The notes under the pieces are model-generated. The model ran no database searches. It saw only the letters and a program-made list of their open reading frames with translations, and had not been told where the DNA came from. From Saprospiraceae bacterium UBA6168 (lineage in GTDB: Bacteria > Bacteroidota > Bacteroidia > Chitinophagales > Saprospiraceae), in NCBI GenBank assembly GCA_002435785.1, contig DIUC01000014.1, positions 73,422 through 108,523 on the forward strand: a DNA stretch of 35,102 nucleotides, given 5' to 3'. The translations under genes and the position numbers were made by a program. Shown piece after piece: positions 17,059 through 23,593 of this stretch. The first letter of the stretch is position 1; each line of letters starts with the position of its first letter.

Positions 17059-17613
17059 ATGAAAAACGACACGTGGGAGCGCCTCTATTCCGAGCCGGAA
17101 ACGATGGACTTGAACCTCTTCCATGCCCGCTTTGACCACTTGCGCAACCCCCGCAACAGCATGGACATCCGCATCGTGACCCTCACCGGGGCCGATGCCG
17201 TGAACGTGATGGCACTCACCCCGGCGGGCAACGTCGTCATGGCCGACAACTTCCGCTTCGGCATCATGGCCTATTCCCTCGAACTGCCCGGCGGCCTCGT
17301 GGACCCCGACGAAGACCACCAGCACGCCGCCCGACGGGAACTCCTCGAGGAAACCGGCTACTCCGCCCCCGACTGGTACTATCTCGGCTGCATCGCCGCC
17401 AACCCCGTGTTCATGGACAGCTACGTGCACCACTACCTCGCTATCGGTGCGGAGAAGACGGCTGCGCAGTCCCTCGATGAGGGCGAGGACATCCGGGTGC
17501 GGGAGCTGCCGCTGGCGGAGCTTCGCAAAATGCTGTTCAACGGCGAGTTCCAGCATCCGCACACGGAGAGTGGGGCGTTGCGGGGGTTGGGGCGGTTGGA
17601 GAGGGGATTGTGA
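17059..17613 (+). CDS. NUDIX hydrolase, ADP-ribose pyrophosphatase-like
   Basis: This encodes 184 residues. The full Nudix box GX5EX7REUXEEXGU spans residues 79-101 (Gly79, Glu85, Arg93, Glu94, Glu97, Glu98, Gly100). The preceding strand ELPGG and the following WYYLGCIAANP segment resemble ADP-ribose and sugar-nucleotide pyrophosphatases (NudF-like), which hydrolyse NDP-X diphosphate bonds using Mg2+. The substrate cannot be fixed from sequence. It is cytoplasmic. Its stop codon at 17611-17613 directly abuts the stop codon of the PIN toxin gene on the other strand. Confidence 0.92.
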   Translation: MKNDTWERLYSEPETMDLNLFHARFDHLRNPRNSMDIRIVTLTGADAVNVMALTPAGNVVMADNFRFGIMAYSLELPGGLVDPDEDHQHAARRELLEETGYSAPDWYYLGCIAANPVFMDSYVHHYLAIGAEKTAAQSLDEGEDIRVRELPLAELRKMLFNGEFQHPHTESGALRGLGRLERGL

Positions 17614-18021
17614 TTACGATTTCAGAAACGGGTTTGCGATTTTCAATTGGCCATTAACGACCTGTCCAATATGCAGGTCTTCGGAATACAATATCGTACA
17701 ACCACTTTCTAACGCCGATGCAATGATTAAGCTATCGTAAAAGCTGTAGGAAAATTTATTAGAAAGTGATAATGCGGAAATAATGCTTTCGGGTTGAATC
17801 AAGACGACTTGGCAAAAAGCAAGTAAGTTCTGAATATGCTGTTCCGTAGTTGATATGTCGAGCCGATATTTCTTGCGGCAAACATTGGCGTTTTCGGCTA
17901 CCACTTGTGTACTAATCACATGCCCTTCCTGAAGCAATTGAAGTGCTTTTTGCTTTTTCGGCAAGTCATTTCCCAACAAGTAAAGCCAGATATTGCTGTC
18001 AATAAATACCTTATCTTTCAT
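17614..18021 (-). CDS. PIN-domain toxin, VapC-like ribonuclease
   Basis: This encodes 135 residues from the ATG at 18021; a start at 18030 would add three residues. PIN-domain acidic residues are present: Asp8 (FIDSN), Glu43 (VVAENA), Asp96 (YDSLIIA) and Asp115 (SEDL), arranged to bind Mg2+ for RNA cleavage. Family members cut tRNA or rRNA and are held inactive by the antitoxin encoded just upstream. The toxin start overlaps the antitoxin end by 11 nt, typical of coupled toxin-antitoxin genes. Codon use looks more AT-rich than that of the neighbouring NUDIX gene, which fits acquisition by transfer. Confidence 0.9.
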   Translation of the reverse strand: MKDKVFIDSNIWLYLLGNDLPKKQKALQLLQEGHVISTQVVAENANVCRKKYRLDISTTEQHIQNLLAFCQVVLIQPESIISALSLSNKFSYSFYDSLIIASALESGCTILYSEDLHIGQVVNGQLKIANPFLKS

Positions 18022-18211
18022 TGGCTTCATCCCTATTGAATTTGAAATTTGTCAAATCCACATTGATGGACTTATAAAAATCAGCAGGCTTAGTTTTTGC
18101 TGTTTCCTGCGCTTTCTCCTGACGCAATACCTTGACATTTAGCAGTTTAAGAAACGCATTCAGCAATGCCAAATCTCTGCTGTTTTCTATTTCTAAAGTT
18201 AATCGTGTCAT
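18011..18211 (-). CDS. Antitoxin of the PIN toxin
   Basis: This encodes 66 residues beginning MTRLTLEIENSRDLALLNAFLKLL. The N-terminal half has a strand followed by a helix and the C-terminal half is polar and lysine-rich, as expected of a small antitoxin whose tail wraps the toxin. I do not see a clear AbrB or RHH signature. The gene ends within the toxin start, so translation is likely coupled. It is assigned by size, order and overlap rather than by a named domain. Confidence 0.8.
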   Translation of the reverse strand: MTRLTLEIENSRDLALLNAFLKLLNVKVLRQEKAQETAKTKPADFYKSINVDLTNFKFNRDEANER

Positions 18212-18227
18212 TTTTGGATAGTTTCTA

Positions 18228-18255
18228 CAAAATTACAAGAAAGGATGAAATTCAA
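18228..18255 (-). promoter_or_regulatory. Promoter of the toxin-antitoxin pair
   Basis: On the minus strand TTG (18253-18255), a 17-bp spacer and TAATTTTG (18228-18235) fit the Bacteroidota promoter. The start of transcription would fall near 18221, only about 10 nt before the antitoxin ATG at 18211, so the leader is very short. Confidence 0.55.
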
Positions 18256-18355
18256 GAACGATGAAAGAATAACTTAATCGTTTTGACCTCGGCCCTCAAA
18301 TAAACCTATCTCAAAGTATGCCACAATGCCTAAACCCCAACCCTCCAAGTTTTTC

Positions 18356-18363
18356 TACCTTTG
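18356..18363 (+). promoter_or_regulatory. -7 box overlapping the annotated start of the CotH gene
   Basis: TACCTTTG matches TAnnTTTG exactly. It overlaps the first possible start codon (TTG at 18361), so if this promoter is used that codon would not be in the mRNA and the real start would be the TTG at 18382. No -33 TTTG is visible at normal spacing. Confidence 0.5.
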
Positions 18364-20424
18364 CCCAAAAACACCATCATCTTGACGAAATCCATACTCC
18401 TGTTTTTCCTGCTGCTGCCTTTTTTCTCGCTGGCGCAAACCTTCTCCGACACCTTCAACCTGCCCATCCCCGACGACGGCAATATCGGCTACTACGACCT
18501 CGAAGTGAGCGGCCTGCCCACGGCCACCGGCGCTGACTTCGGAGTGGAGACCATCTGCATCAACCTCACGCACACTTGGAACGCTGACCTCGTCGTGTCG
18601 GTCATTGCTCCCGATGGCACGGAGGCCGAGCTGACCTCCGACAACGGCGGCGATACCGACGGTTATATCAACACCTGCTTCAATGCCAATGCGGCGCAGG
18701 GGATTTGGGAGGTGGGCTGGCCGTTCACCGGCACCTTCAAGCCGGAGGGCTTTATGAGCGTGTACCAGAACGGGCTAAACCCCAACGGTACTTGGCGGCT
18801 GAAAATCCGGGACACCTACCCCTTCGCCGATGCGGGCGAACTGTTCGACTGGAGCATCACCTTCGGGCCGAACCCGCCGACGCCGTATCCGTTCTTTTCG
18901 TCCAGCTTGCCCATTTTGAAAATAACAACCAATGGGCAGGTCATCCCCAACGAGGTGAAAATCACGGCCAACCTCCAAGTCATTGACAACGGCCCCAGCC
19001 AAACCAATTTCGTGAGCGACCTGCCAACCAGCTACGACGGCCAAATAGCTATTGAACAGCGGGGCAACAGCTCCGGCTGGATGCCCAAGAAATCCTTCAG
19101 CTTCGAGACCCGAAAGCCCGACAGTTCCAACAACAACGTCAGCCTACTCGACATGCCCGCCGAAAACGACTGGGTGCTGCTCGCCAACTATTCCGACAAG
19201 ACCCTCATGCGCAACTATTTGGCGCAAACCTTTTATGAGAAAATGGGCCGGTACGGCCCCCGTATGCGCCACTGCGAGCTGGTGATTGACGGTGAGTACC
19301 GGGGCATTTACGTGCTTGGTGAGCGAATCAAACGGGACAGCCAGCGGGTGGACATTGCGAAGCTGAACCCCGACGAAAACACGGGCGAGGACGTGACGGG
19401 CGGCTATATCGTCAAGGTTGACTGGCAAAACGGCACGAACCTCGGTGGATGGTCTTCGCAATTTTTTCCCATCAACAACAACACCAACAAACTCTACTAC
19501 CAGTTCCATTACCCAAAGGCCGATGAAATCACGCCTGCGCAAGCTGAGTACATCGCCAGCTATGTGGACAGTTTCGAGCAGGCGATGAGCGGCCCCAACT
19601 TCCAGGACCCCGACCTCGGCTGGCGGCGTTTTGCTGCCGAAAAGTCCTTTGCCGACTTCATCCTGCTCTACGAACTATCGAACAACGTGGATGCCTACTG
19701 GCTCTCCACTTTCCTGCACAAGGACAAAAACGGCAAGTTAAGGGCAGGCCCACCGTGGGATTTCGACCTGGCCTTCAACAACGCAGACTACTCCGAGGGT
19801 TGGAGCACCTCCGGTTGGCGGTACAATTGGTTGGCCAACAACCACGACCAGTTGCCCTTCTTCTGGCAGCGCATCTGGCAGGACGCCGCATTTGCGAAGC
19901 AAACCGCCTGCCGCTGGCACGAGCTGCGGGAAGGTGCCCTGCACCCGGACAGCCTACGTGCCATCATCGCTGAAAAAGCGGCGCAATTGGATGAGCCGCA
20001 AGCGGAAAACTTTACCCTCTGGGACATCATCGGGGTATGGGTATGGCCGAACGTGCAGCCGCTTCCGCAGAGCTATGCCGAGGAAATCACGAGGCTGCAA
20101 AGTTGGGTGGCTGCCCGTGCCGCTTGGATGGACGCCAACCTGCCCGATGGGGACTGCTCGCCCGTCGTTTCCGCCGTGGGCGAGGCATCGGACGGCTGGG
20201 GCGGCGTCCGCATTGCCCCCAACCCGTTCAGCGACCGGCTGCGGGTGGACGGCCCCGACCGCTTCGACCTCCGCCTGACCAATGCCCTGGGGCAGGTGGT
20301 CTGGCAAGCTGTTGACCTAAAAAACACCACGGAAGTGGAAACCAGTTCGCTGCTGTCCGGTTGCTATTGGCTCACCGCCACCAGCGATGGGCGGGTATGG
20401 AGCAGGCTGGTGATAAAACAGTAG
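18361..20424 (+). CDS. Secreted P-domain / CotH-kinase protein with T9SS sorting domain
   Basis: This encodes 687 residues from a TTG start; the TTG at 18382 gives the same signal peptide without eight leading residues and fits the promoter better. After the signal peptide (to FFSLAQ) there is a proprotein-convertase P domain (about 30-178: INLTHTWNADLVVSVIAPDG, GTWRLKIRD). A CotH kinase domain follows (about 195-560) with IAIEQRGNSS, YRGIYVLGERIKRD and the WDFDLAFN motif near 466-473 carrying the expected metal-binding Asp residues. The end is a T9SS type A sorting domain (about 615-687). CotH proteins are atypical kinases that phosphorylate secreted or spore-coat proteins. Here the kinase would act outside the cell, with an unknown target. 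DUF4956 and lamin-tail genes, frequent partners of CotH genes, lie 5-6 kb further on. Confidence 0.88.
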   Translation: MPKNTIILTKSILLFFLLLPFFSLAQTFSDTFNLPIPDDGNIGYYDLEVSGLPTATGADFGVETICINLTHTWNADLVVSVIAPDGTEAELTSDNGGDTDGYINTCFNANAAQGIWEVGWPFTGTFKPEGFMSVYQNGLNPNGTWRLKIRDTYPFADAGELFDWSITFGPNPPTPYPFFSSSLPILKITTNGQVIPNEVKITANLQVIDNGPSQTNFVSDLPTSYDGQIAIEQRGNSSGWMPKKSFSFETRKPDSSNNNVSLLDMPAENDWVLLANYSDKTLMRNYLAQTFYEKMGRYGPRMRHCELVIDGEYRGIYVLGERIKRDSQRVDIAKLNPDENTGEDVTGGYIVKVDWQNGTNLGGWSSQFFPINNNTNKLYYQFHYPKADEITPAQAEYIASYVDSFEQAMSGPNFQDPDLGWRRFAAEKSFADFILLYELSNNVDAYWLSTFLHKDKNGKLRAGPPWDFDLAFNNADYSEGWSTSGWRYNWLANNHDQLPFFWQRIWQDAAFAKQTACRWHELREGALHPDSLRAIIAEKAAQLDEPQAENFTLWDIIGVWVWPNVQPLPQSYAEEITRLQSWVAARAAWMDANLPDGDCSPVVSAVGEASDGWGGVRIAPNPFSDRLRVDGPDRFDLRLTNALGQVVWQAVDLKNTTEVETSSLLSGCYWLTATSDGRVWSRLVIKQ

Positions 20425-20645
20425 CTTTTTAAAGCACCTACGACACAAATAAATGTGCGTGTCGCTATGTGCCGTGCGTTATGCCCCTGTGTGTCACTTT
20501 TGTCATCGCCAAAGGCGAACCACAATGGTACGAGGGCAAACATGGCTTCCAGCATGGCGTGAAAAAGTCCCTTTGGGGCAACAAAGCGGCACGCAACGGA
20601 ACGCAATATTTCTCAAATACAATTTCAAAATCAACAATTTCATCA
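20425..20645. other. Intergenic region before the CDGSH gene
   Basis: No gene is supported here. Open frames exist on both strands but lack homology signals or sensible starts. It should contain the CDGSH promoter; CACTTTTG at about 20497-20504 differs from the -7 consensus at one base. Confidence 0.4.
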
Positions 20646-20876
20646 ATGGAAAAAACGAAAATCACCATCAACAACAACGGCTCCATCAAGATTGACGGAG
20701 AAGTGGAACTCCTCGACCCACAGGGCAACGCCTACGGCCTCGGTGGCCGCACCATCATCTCGCTGTGCCGCTGCGGGCATTCCGCCAACAAGCCATTTTG
20801 CGATGGGGCGCACCGGGCGAACGGCTTTGAAGACCAGTGTATGGCTTTTGACCTGCCGCCGAAAAAAGTGGCCTAA
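20646..20876 (+). CDS. CDGSH-type iron-sulfur protein (mitoNEET-like)
   Basis: This encodes 76 residues from the ATG at 20646. An upstream in-frame ATG at 20469 would add 59 residues of intergenic character. The 2Fe-2S ligands are in place: Cys41, Cys43, Cys52 and His56 in CRC-x8-CDGAH, with GGRTIISLCRCG before and a short C-terminal tail. There is no membrane anchor, so it is a small soluble cytoplasmic protein. Members bind a redox-active, labile 2Fe-2S cluster and may pass electrons or clusters; the partner is unknown. Confidence 0.94.
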   Translation: MEKTKITINNNGSIKIDGEVELLDPQGNAYGLGGRTIISLCRCGHSANKPFCDGAHRANGFEDQCMAFDLPPKKVA

Positions 20877-20886
20877 GCGCTTGCAT

Positions 20887-20917
20887 GACTTGCCAAGTTT
20901 CAAAAACTTGGCAAGTC
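20887..20917. repeat. Perfect 14-bp inverted repeat between CDGSH and esterase genes
   Basis: Arms GACTTGCCAAGTTT (20887-20900) and its exact reverse complement (20904-20917) flank a 3-nt loop. It begins 10 nt after the CDGSH stop and is followed by a short T-rich run, so it can act as an intrinsic terminator. Each arm contains a smaller palindrome (ACTTG-C-CAAGT), the same twin architecture as at 2896-2945, 23505-23578 and 25126-25180. Confidence 0.85.
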
Positions 20918-20953
20918 TTTGCCTTTCAATTCAACATTCACAATATCCAAACT

Positions 20954-22078
20954 ATGGCAAACCAACTCAAACTCATCGCCCTTTTGCTCTGCTTCGCAAA
21001 CGGGTTGGCCGCCCAGACCATCATGGGCAGCATCCAGCACAACGGCATTCAGCGGGATTACCGGCTGCACCTGCCACCCAACTTGCTGCCGGGCAGCCAC
21101 CCGCCGCTGGTGTTCAACCTGCACGGCTTCACCTCCAACGCCATGCAGCAGGAGACCTACTCCGACATGAACGCCGTGGCCGACACCGCCGGGTTCATCG
21201 TCTGCTACCCCAATGGCGTGGGCAATGCCTGGAACATCGGCGTGGCCGGGGGCAGCACCGCCGATGATTTGGGCTTCATCGCTACCCTGATTGACAGCTT
21301 CCATGTGCAGTACGGCATTGACCGGGAGCGGGTCTATTCCTGCGGCATGTCCAACGGCGGCTTTTTTAGTTACCGATTGGCTTGCGAAATGAGCGACCGC
21401 ATCGCCGCCATTGCCTCGGTGACGGGCAGCATGACCAACCAATTGCTCAATAACTGCACCCCCGCCCGCCCCATGCCAGTGCTCGAAATCCACGGCACCG
21501 CCGACCAACTTGTGGCTTATAATGGGGCAATGGGCAATGCGGGCATTCCTGCCGTGATAGCCGCTTGGGCTGCGAAAAACGGCTGCACAGGCCAAGTCCT
21601 CACGGGCAGCTACCCGGATGTCGTGGGCAGCGACCAAACCACGGCCAATTTTGAAATTCATACGGGCTGCGAGGAGGATGTGGAGGTCAAGCTGATAACC
21701 ATCCAAAACGGTGGGCACACCTGGCCGGGCGCTTTTCCAACGGTGATATTTGGAGCCACCTGTCAGGACTTCGAGGCCAGCGTGGAGATTTGGAACTTCT
21801 TTAACAGGTTCAAGCTCAACCTCGCCTCGTCAGTGGATCATGGCGCTCCGCAATTGTTGGCGGCCACCGTTTTCCCCAATCCATTTGACCACCATCTCAA
21901 TATCCTGTTGGATGGTAAATCGCCTGATTTTGCAAGGGTTTTCGATGCGTTTGGCAAGTTGGTTTGGCAGGGAGTACCAGCGGCTAACTTGGCAACGGAG
22001 GCTTGGCCCGCAGGGATATATTTCTTGGAAATAAAGACGGGGAATACGGTTTTGCTGCGCAAGGCTGTGAAGTGGTAA
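20954..22078 (+). CDS. Secreted LpqC/PHB-depolymerase-type esterase with T9SS sorting domain
   Basis: This encodes 374 residues starting at the ATG at 20954, which gives a signal peptide (LIALLLCFANGLAAQ); the longer frame from 20885 runs through a hairpin and lacks one. The catalytic domain (about 25-290) has the oxyanion region FNLHGFTSN, Ser133 in GMSNGG, Asp184 in HGTADQLV and His255 in NGGHTWPG, a complete triad. The family includes polyhydroxybutyrate depolymerases and feruloyl or acetyl-xylan esterases. The last 75 residues are a T9SS type A sorting domain (VFPNPFDHHLNILLDG, AGIYFLEIKTGN). It is secreted to the surface or medium. The substrate is unknown; a plant or algal polysaccharide ester is possible. 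Confidence 0.9.
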   Translation: MANQLKLIALLLCFANGLAAQTIMGSIQHNGIQRDYRLHLPPNLLPGSHPPLVFNLHGFTSNAMQQETYSDMNAVADTAGFIVCYPNGVGNAWNIGVAGGSTADDLGFIATLIDSFHVQYGIDRERVYSCGMSNGGFFSYRLACEMSDRIAAIASVTGSMTNQLLNNCTPARPMPVLEIHGTADQLVAYNGAMGNAGIPAVIAAWAAKNGCTGQVLTGSYPDVVGSDQTTANFEIHTGCEEDVEVKLITIQNGGHTWPGAFPTVIFGATCQDFEASVEIWNFFNRFKLNLASSVDHGAPQLLAATVFPNPFDHHLNILLDGKSPDFARVFDAFGKLVWQGVPAANLATEAWPAGIYFLEIKTGNTVLLRKAVKW

Positions 22079-22169
22079 TTGATTTGTCAAATAAATCCTG
22101 ACGGTAAAAAAGTCAGTGGATAACGTCGGAGAGATTCAAGACCCTGTCCATGTTGGAAGGAATCGAAAC

Positions 22170-22201
22170 AAAAAAAACCCCGGCAAGCAAATCCTGCCGG
22201 G
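22170..22201 (-). terminator. Intrinsic terminator, minus strand
   Basis: A stem CCCGGCA / TGCCGGG (22179-22185 and 22195-22201) is followed on the minus strand by an uninterrupted run of eight U residues (A-run at 22170-22177 on the plus strand). It is a textbook intrinsic terminator for a minus-strand transcript and marks the end of the candidate RNA. Confidence 0.8.
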
Positions 22202-22400
22202 ACTATAATATTTACCCTTAAGTAAAACAATTAGTATGAAAGGTTGGAGGGCCTTGCCCACAAGGCTTTATCAGTTTCTTAAGGACTGACATATCGGTAT
22301 TTTGCCCACCGATTTATCCGGTTTTTATCATTTGACTTTCTTGTTCCACCAACACGCTGGAGAACTTTGTGAGGTGAAGGGCGGAGGTAAAAAATGTTGC
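22170..22400 (-). ncRNA. Candidate structured non-coding RNA
   Basis: Read on the minus strand, several stem-loops follow each other: ATCGGT/ACCGAT (22293-22313), TCAGT/ACTGA (22271-22289), GCCTTG/CAAGGC (22251-22266), TTTAC/GTAAA (22211-22226) and a terminator hairpin. The loop of the second (CCTTAA) is exactly complementary to the loop of the fourth (TTAAGG), so a kissing interaction is possible. The 5' end is not defined. The sequence does not match what I know of 6S RNA, tmRNA, RNase P RNA or SRP RNA. It is 440 bp beyond the hydrolase stop, so it is probably an independent transcript, but a long 3' UTR is not excluded. Confidence 0.45.
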
Positions 22401-22641
22401 TACACTTATTTTGGTTAGCGTAGATAAACGTTCTGATTGCAAGTTTACTGAAAATGGAGTTTCGGTAGGCGATGGTTAGGGGTGCATTGGCCGTATTTTA
22501 ATCGAAATCTAATGCAGATAAATGCTGCGGCAAATGGGTCATCTGATTAGTCTGAAGGGCAATTGGCAGGGAAAACATGTCCGGGATTGTAAGGGTATAG
22601 TTTCCAAAAACAGTCAGTCCTCCTTTACGTCAAATTTTTTT

Positions 22642-23427
22642 TCATCCCAAAAACGACCGCACCAGCTCCAACAACTCAGCCGGCTTTTCCGCATGGACCC
22701 AATGCCCTGCCCCCTCAATCGTCTTGATTTCTGAATTTGGAAACAGTTTCTTTATCAACCCCTCATCCTCCGGCAAGGTGACGTGCTTCGAGCGGCCACC
22801 AACGATGAAGAGCGACTCGCCCTCGAACGGCTCGCCCTCCACCGCCGCCAGGATGTCCGGGTAGTGCTTCCAAAGCACGGGCAGGTTCATTTTGAATTCA
22901 AATCCCCCACCCCCCTGCCCCCCTGAAGGGGGATTCTTTCGGGTCATGTTTTTCAACAAAAACAGTCGCACATCTTCTTCCTTGATGCGCTCGGCGAGCA
23001 ACGCTTCGGCTTCCTTCCGGTCGGAAATATTGTCCAAGTCCATGGCCTGGAGCGCCTCAAAAATCTCGAAATGCCCACCGGGGTACGCCTTCGGCGCAAT
23101 GTCCACCACCACCAATTTCTTCACCAAATCCGGGTGTTCAAAGGCGAACTGCATGGCGGTCTTGCCGCCCATCGAATGGCCGATGACGTGTGCACCATCG
23201 TACATCCAGTGCGCCTCCATGAACTGCCGAAGGTCTTCGGCCAACGCCGGGTAATCATGGGTATCGGAGTGCGGCGAGCGCCCGTGGTTCCGCTGGTCGA
23301 GGATGAAGACGGAGTGCGATTCCGCCAATTGCCGGGCGATGGTCTGCCAGTTGTCCAGCGTCCCGAACAGCCCGTGCAGGATGATAATGGGGTCGCCCTG
23401 CCCGAAAGTTTTATAGTTCAGTTTCAA
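22642..23427 (-). CDS. Alpha/beta hydrolase, YbfF-like esterase, with an in-frame palindromic insertion
   Basis: This encodes 261 residues, cytoplasmic, no signal peptide. Motifs are LHGLFGTLDNW (oxyanion region), DQRNHGRS, nucleophile Ser85 in GHSMGGK, Asp109 in VVVDIAP (the acid position used by E. coli YbfF) and His242 in GAGHWVHAEKP. The family hydrolyses short-chain acyl esters including acyl-CoA-like compounds; the physiological substrate is unknown. Residues about 165-176 (NPPSGGQGGGGF) form a Gly/Pro-rich insert before the conserved MNLPVLW segment, encoded by a C-rich palindromic element. The gene is divergent from hutH with 166 bp between starts. Confidence 0.9.
   Translation of the reverse strand: MKLNYKTFGQGDPIIILHGLFGTLDNWQTIARQLAESHSVFILDQRNHGRSPHSDTHDYPALAEDLRQFMEAHWMYDGAHVIGHSMGGKTAMQFAFEHPDLVKKLVVVDIAPKAYPGGHFEIFEALQAMDLDNISDRKEAEALLAERIKEEDVRLFLLKNMTRKNPPSGGQGGGGFEFKMNLPVLWKHYPDILAAVEGEPFEGESLFIVGGRSKHVTLPEDEGLIKKLFPNSEIKTIEGAGHWVHAEKPAELLELVRSFLG
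22901..22935. repeat. GC-rich palindromic element inside the hydrolase coding sequence
   Basis: Arms AATCCCCC (22901-22908) and GGGGGATT (22928-22935) enclose a poly-C-rich core. The element covers codons 165-176 of the hydrolase gene and keeps the reading frame. C/G-block palindromes of this kind look like intergenic repeats rather than coding sequence, so this seems to be a repeat that inserted into a gene and was tolerated. Confidence 0.6.
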
Positions 23428-23465
23428 GATTGAATCGTTTGAAGTGGTTTGAGCAGCGGTTTTTT

Positions 23466-23473
23466 ACCTTTGC
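23466..23473 (+). promoter_or_regulatory. Candidate -7 box of hutH
   Basis: TACCTTTG matches TAnnTTTG. TTTG occurs at 23438-23441 and 23448-23451, at 24 and 14 bp, neither at the ideal 19-21 bp. If used, transcription would begin near 23480 and the 74-bp palindrome at 23505-23578 would lie entirely in the hutH leader. Confidence 0.5.
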
Positions 23474-23504
23474 AAACTTTGTGAAAACGCAAATAAAACC
23501 AGAT

Positions 23505-23578
23505 GGTTCGAGTTGGATGAATCAGCCCTGTTAGGGCTTCGAAGCCCTAACAGGGCTGATTCATCCAACTCGAACCAA
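23505..23578. repeat. 74-bp perfect palindrome upstream of hutH
   Basis: Two 37-bp arms are exact reverse complements with no spacer, centred between 23541 and 23542. Each arm also contains a smaller hairpin, AGCCCT-GTT-AGGGCT at 23525-23539 and AGCCCT-AAC-AGGGCT at 23544-23558. It lies in the 166-bp spacer between divergent hydrolase and hutH genes and ends 15 bp before the hutH ATG. In RNA it would form a very stable hairpin next to the ribosome-binding region; in DNA it could form a cruciform. Confidence 0.95.
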
Positions 23579-23593
23579 ATTGTCACCAACTAA

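Larger units (their letters stand above)
22079..22641. other. 563-bp intergenic region containing a structured RNA candidate
   Basis: No protein gene is supported; the only sizeable open frame (from 22522) lacks recognisable features and overlaps the end of the hydrolase gene. The part from about 22170 to 22400 is rich in stem-loops and ends, on the minus strand, in an intrinsic terminator; it is listed separately as a candidate non-coding RNA. From about 22400 to 22640 I see nothing distinct. Confidence 0.5.

Noticed and set aside
18361..20424. CotH protein considered as a spore-coat protein
   Set aside because: Nothing here suggests sporulation; the P domain and T9SS sorting domain indicate a secreted Bacteroidota protein of the CotH kinase family.
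20364..20606. 80-codon frame on the minus strand between CotH and CDGSH genes
   Set aside because: It overlaps the 3' end of the CotH gene and has no membrane, signal or domain pattern.
22170..22400. Assignment of the structured RNA to 6S RNA, tmRNA or RNase P RNA
   Set aside because: There is no single long bulged hairpin as in 6S, no tRNA-like ends as in tmRNA, and the conserved GAGGAAAGTCC-type core of RNase P RNA is missing.
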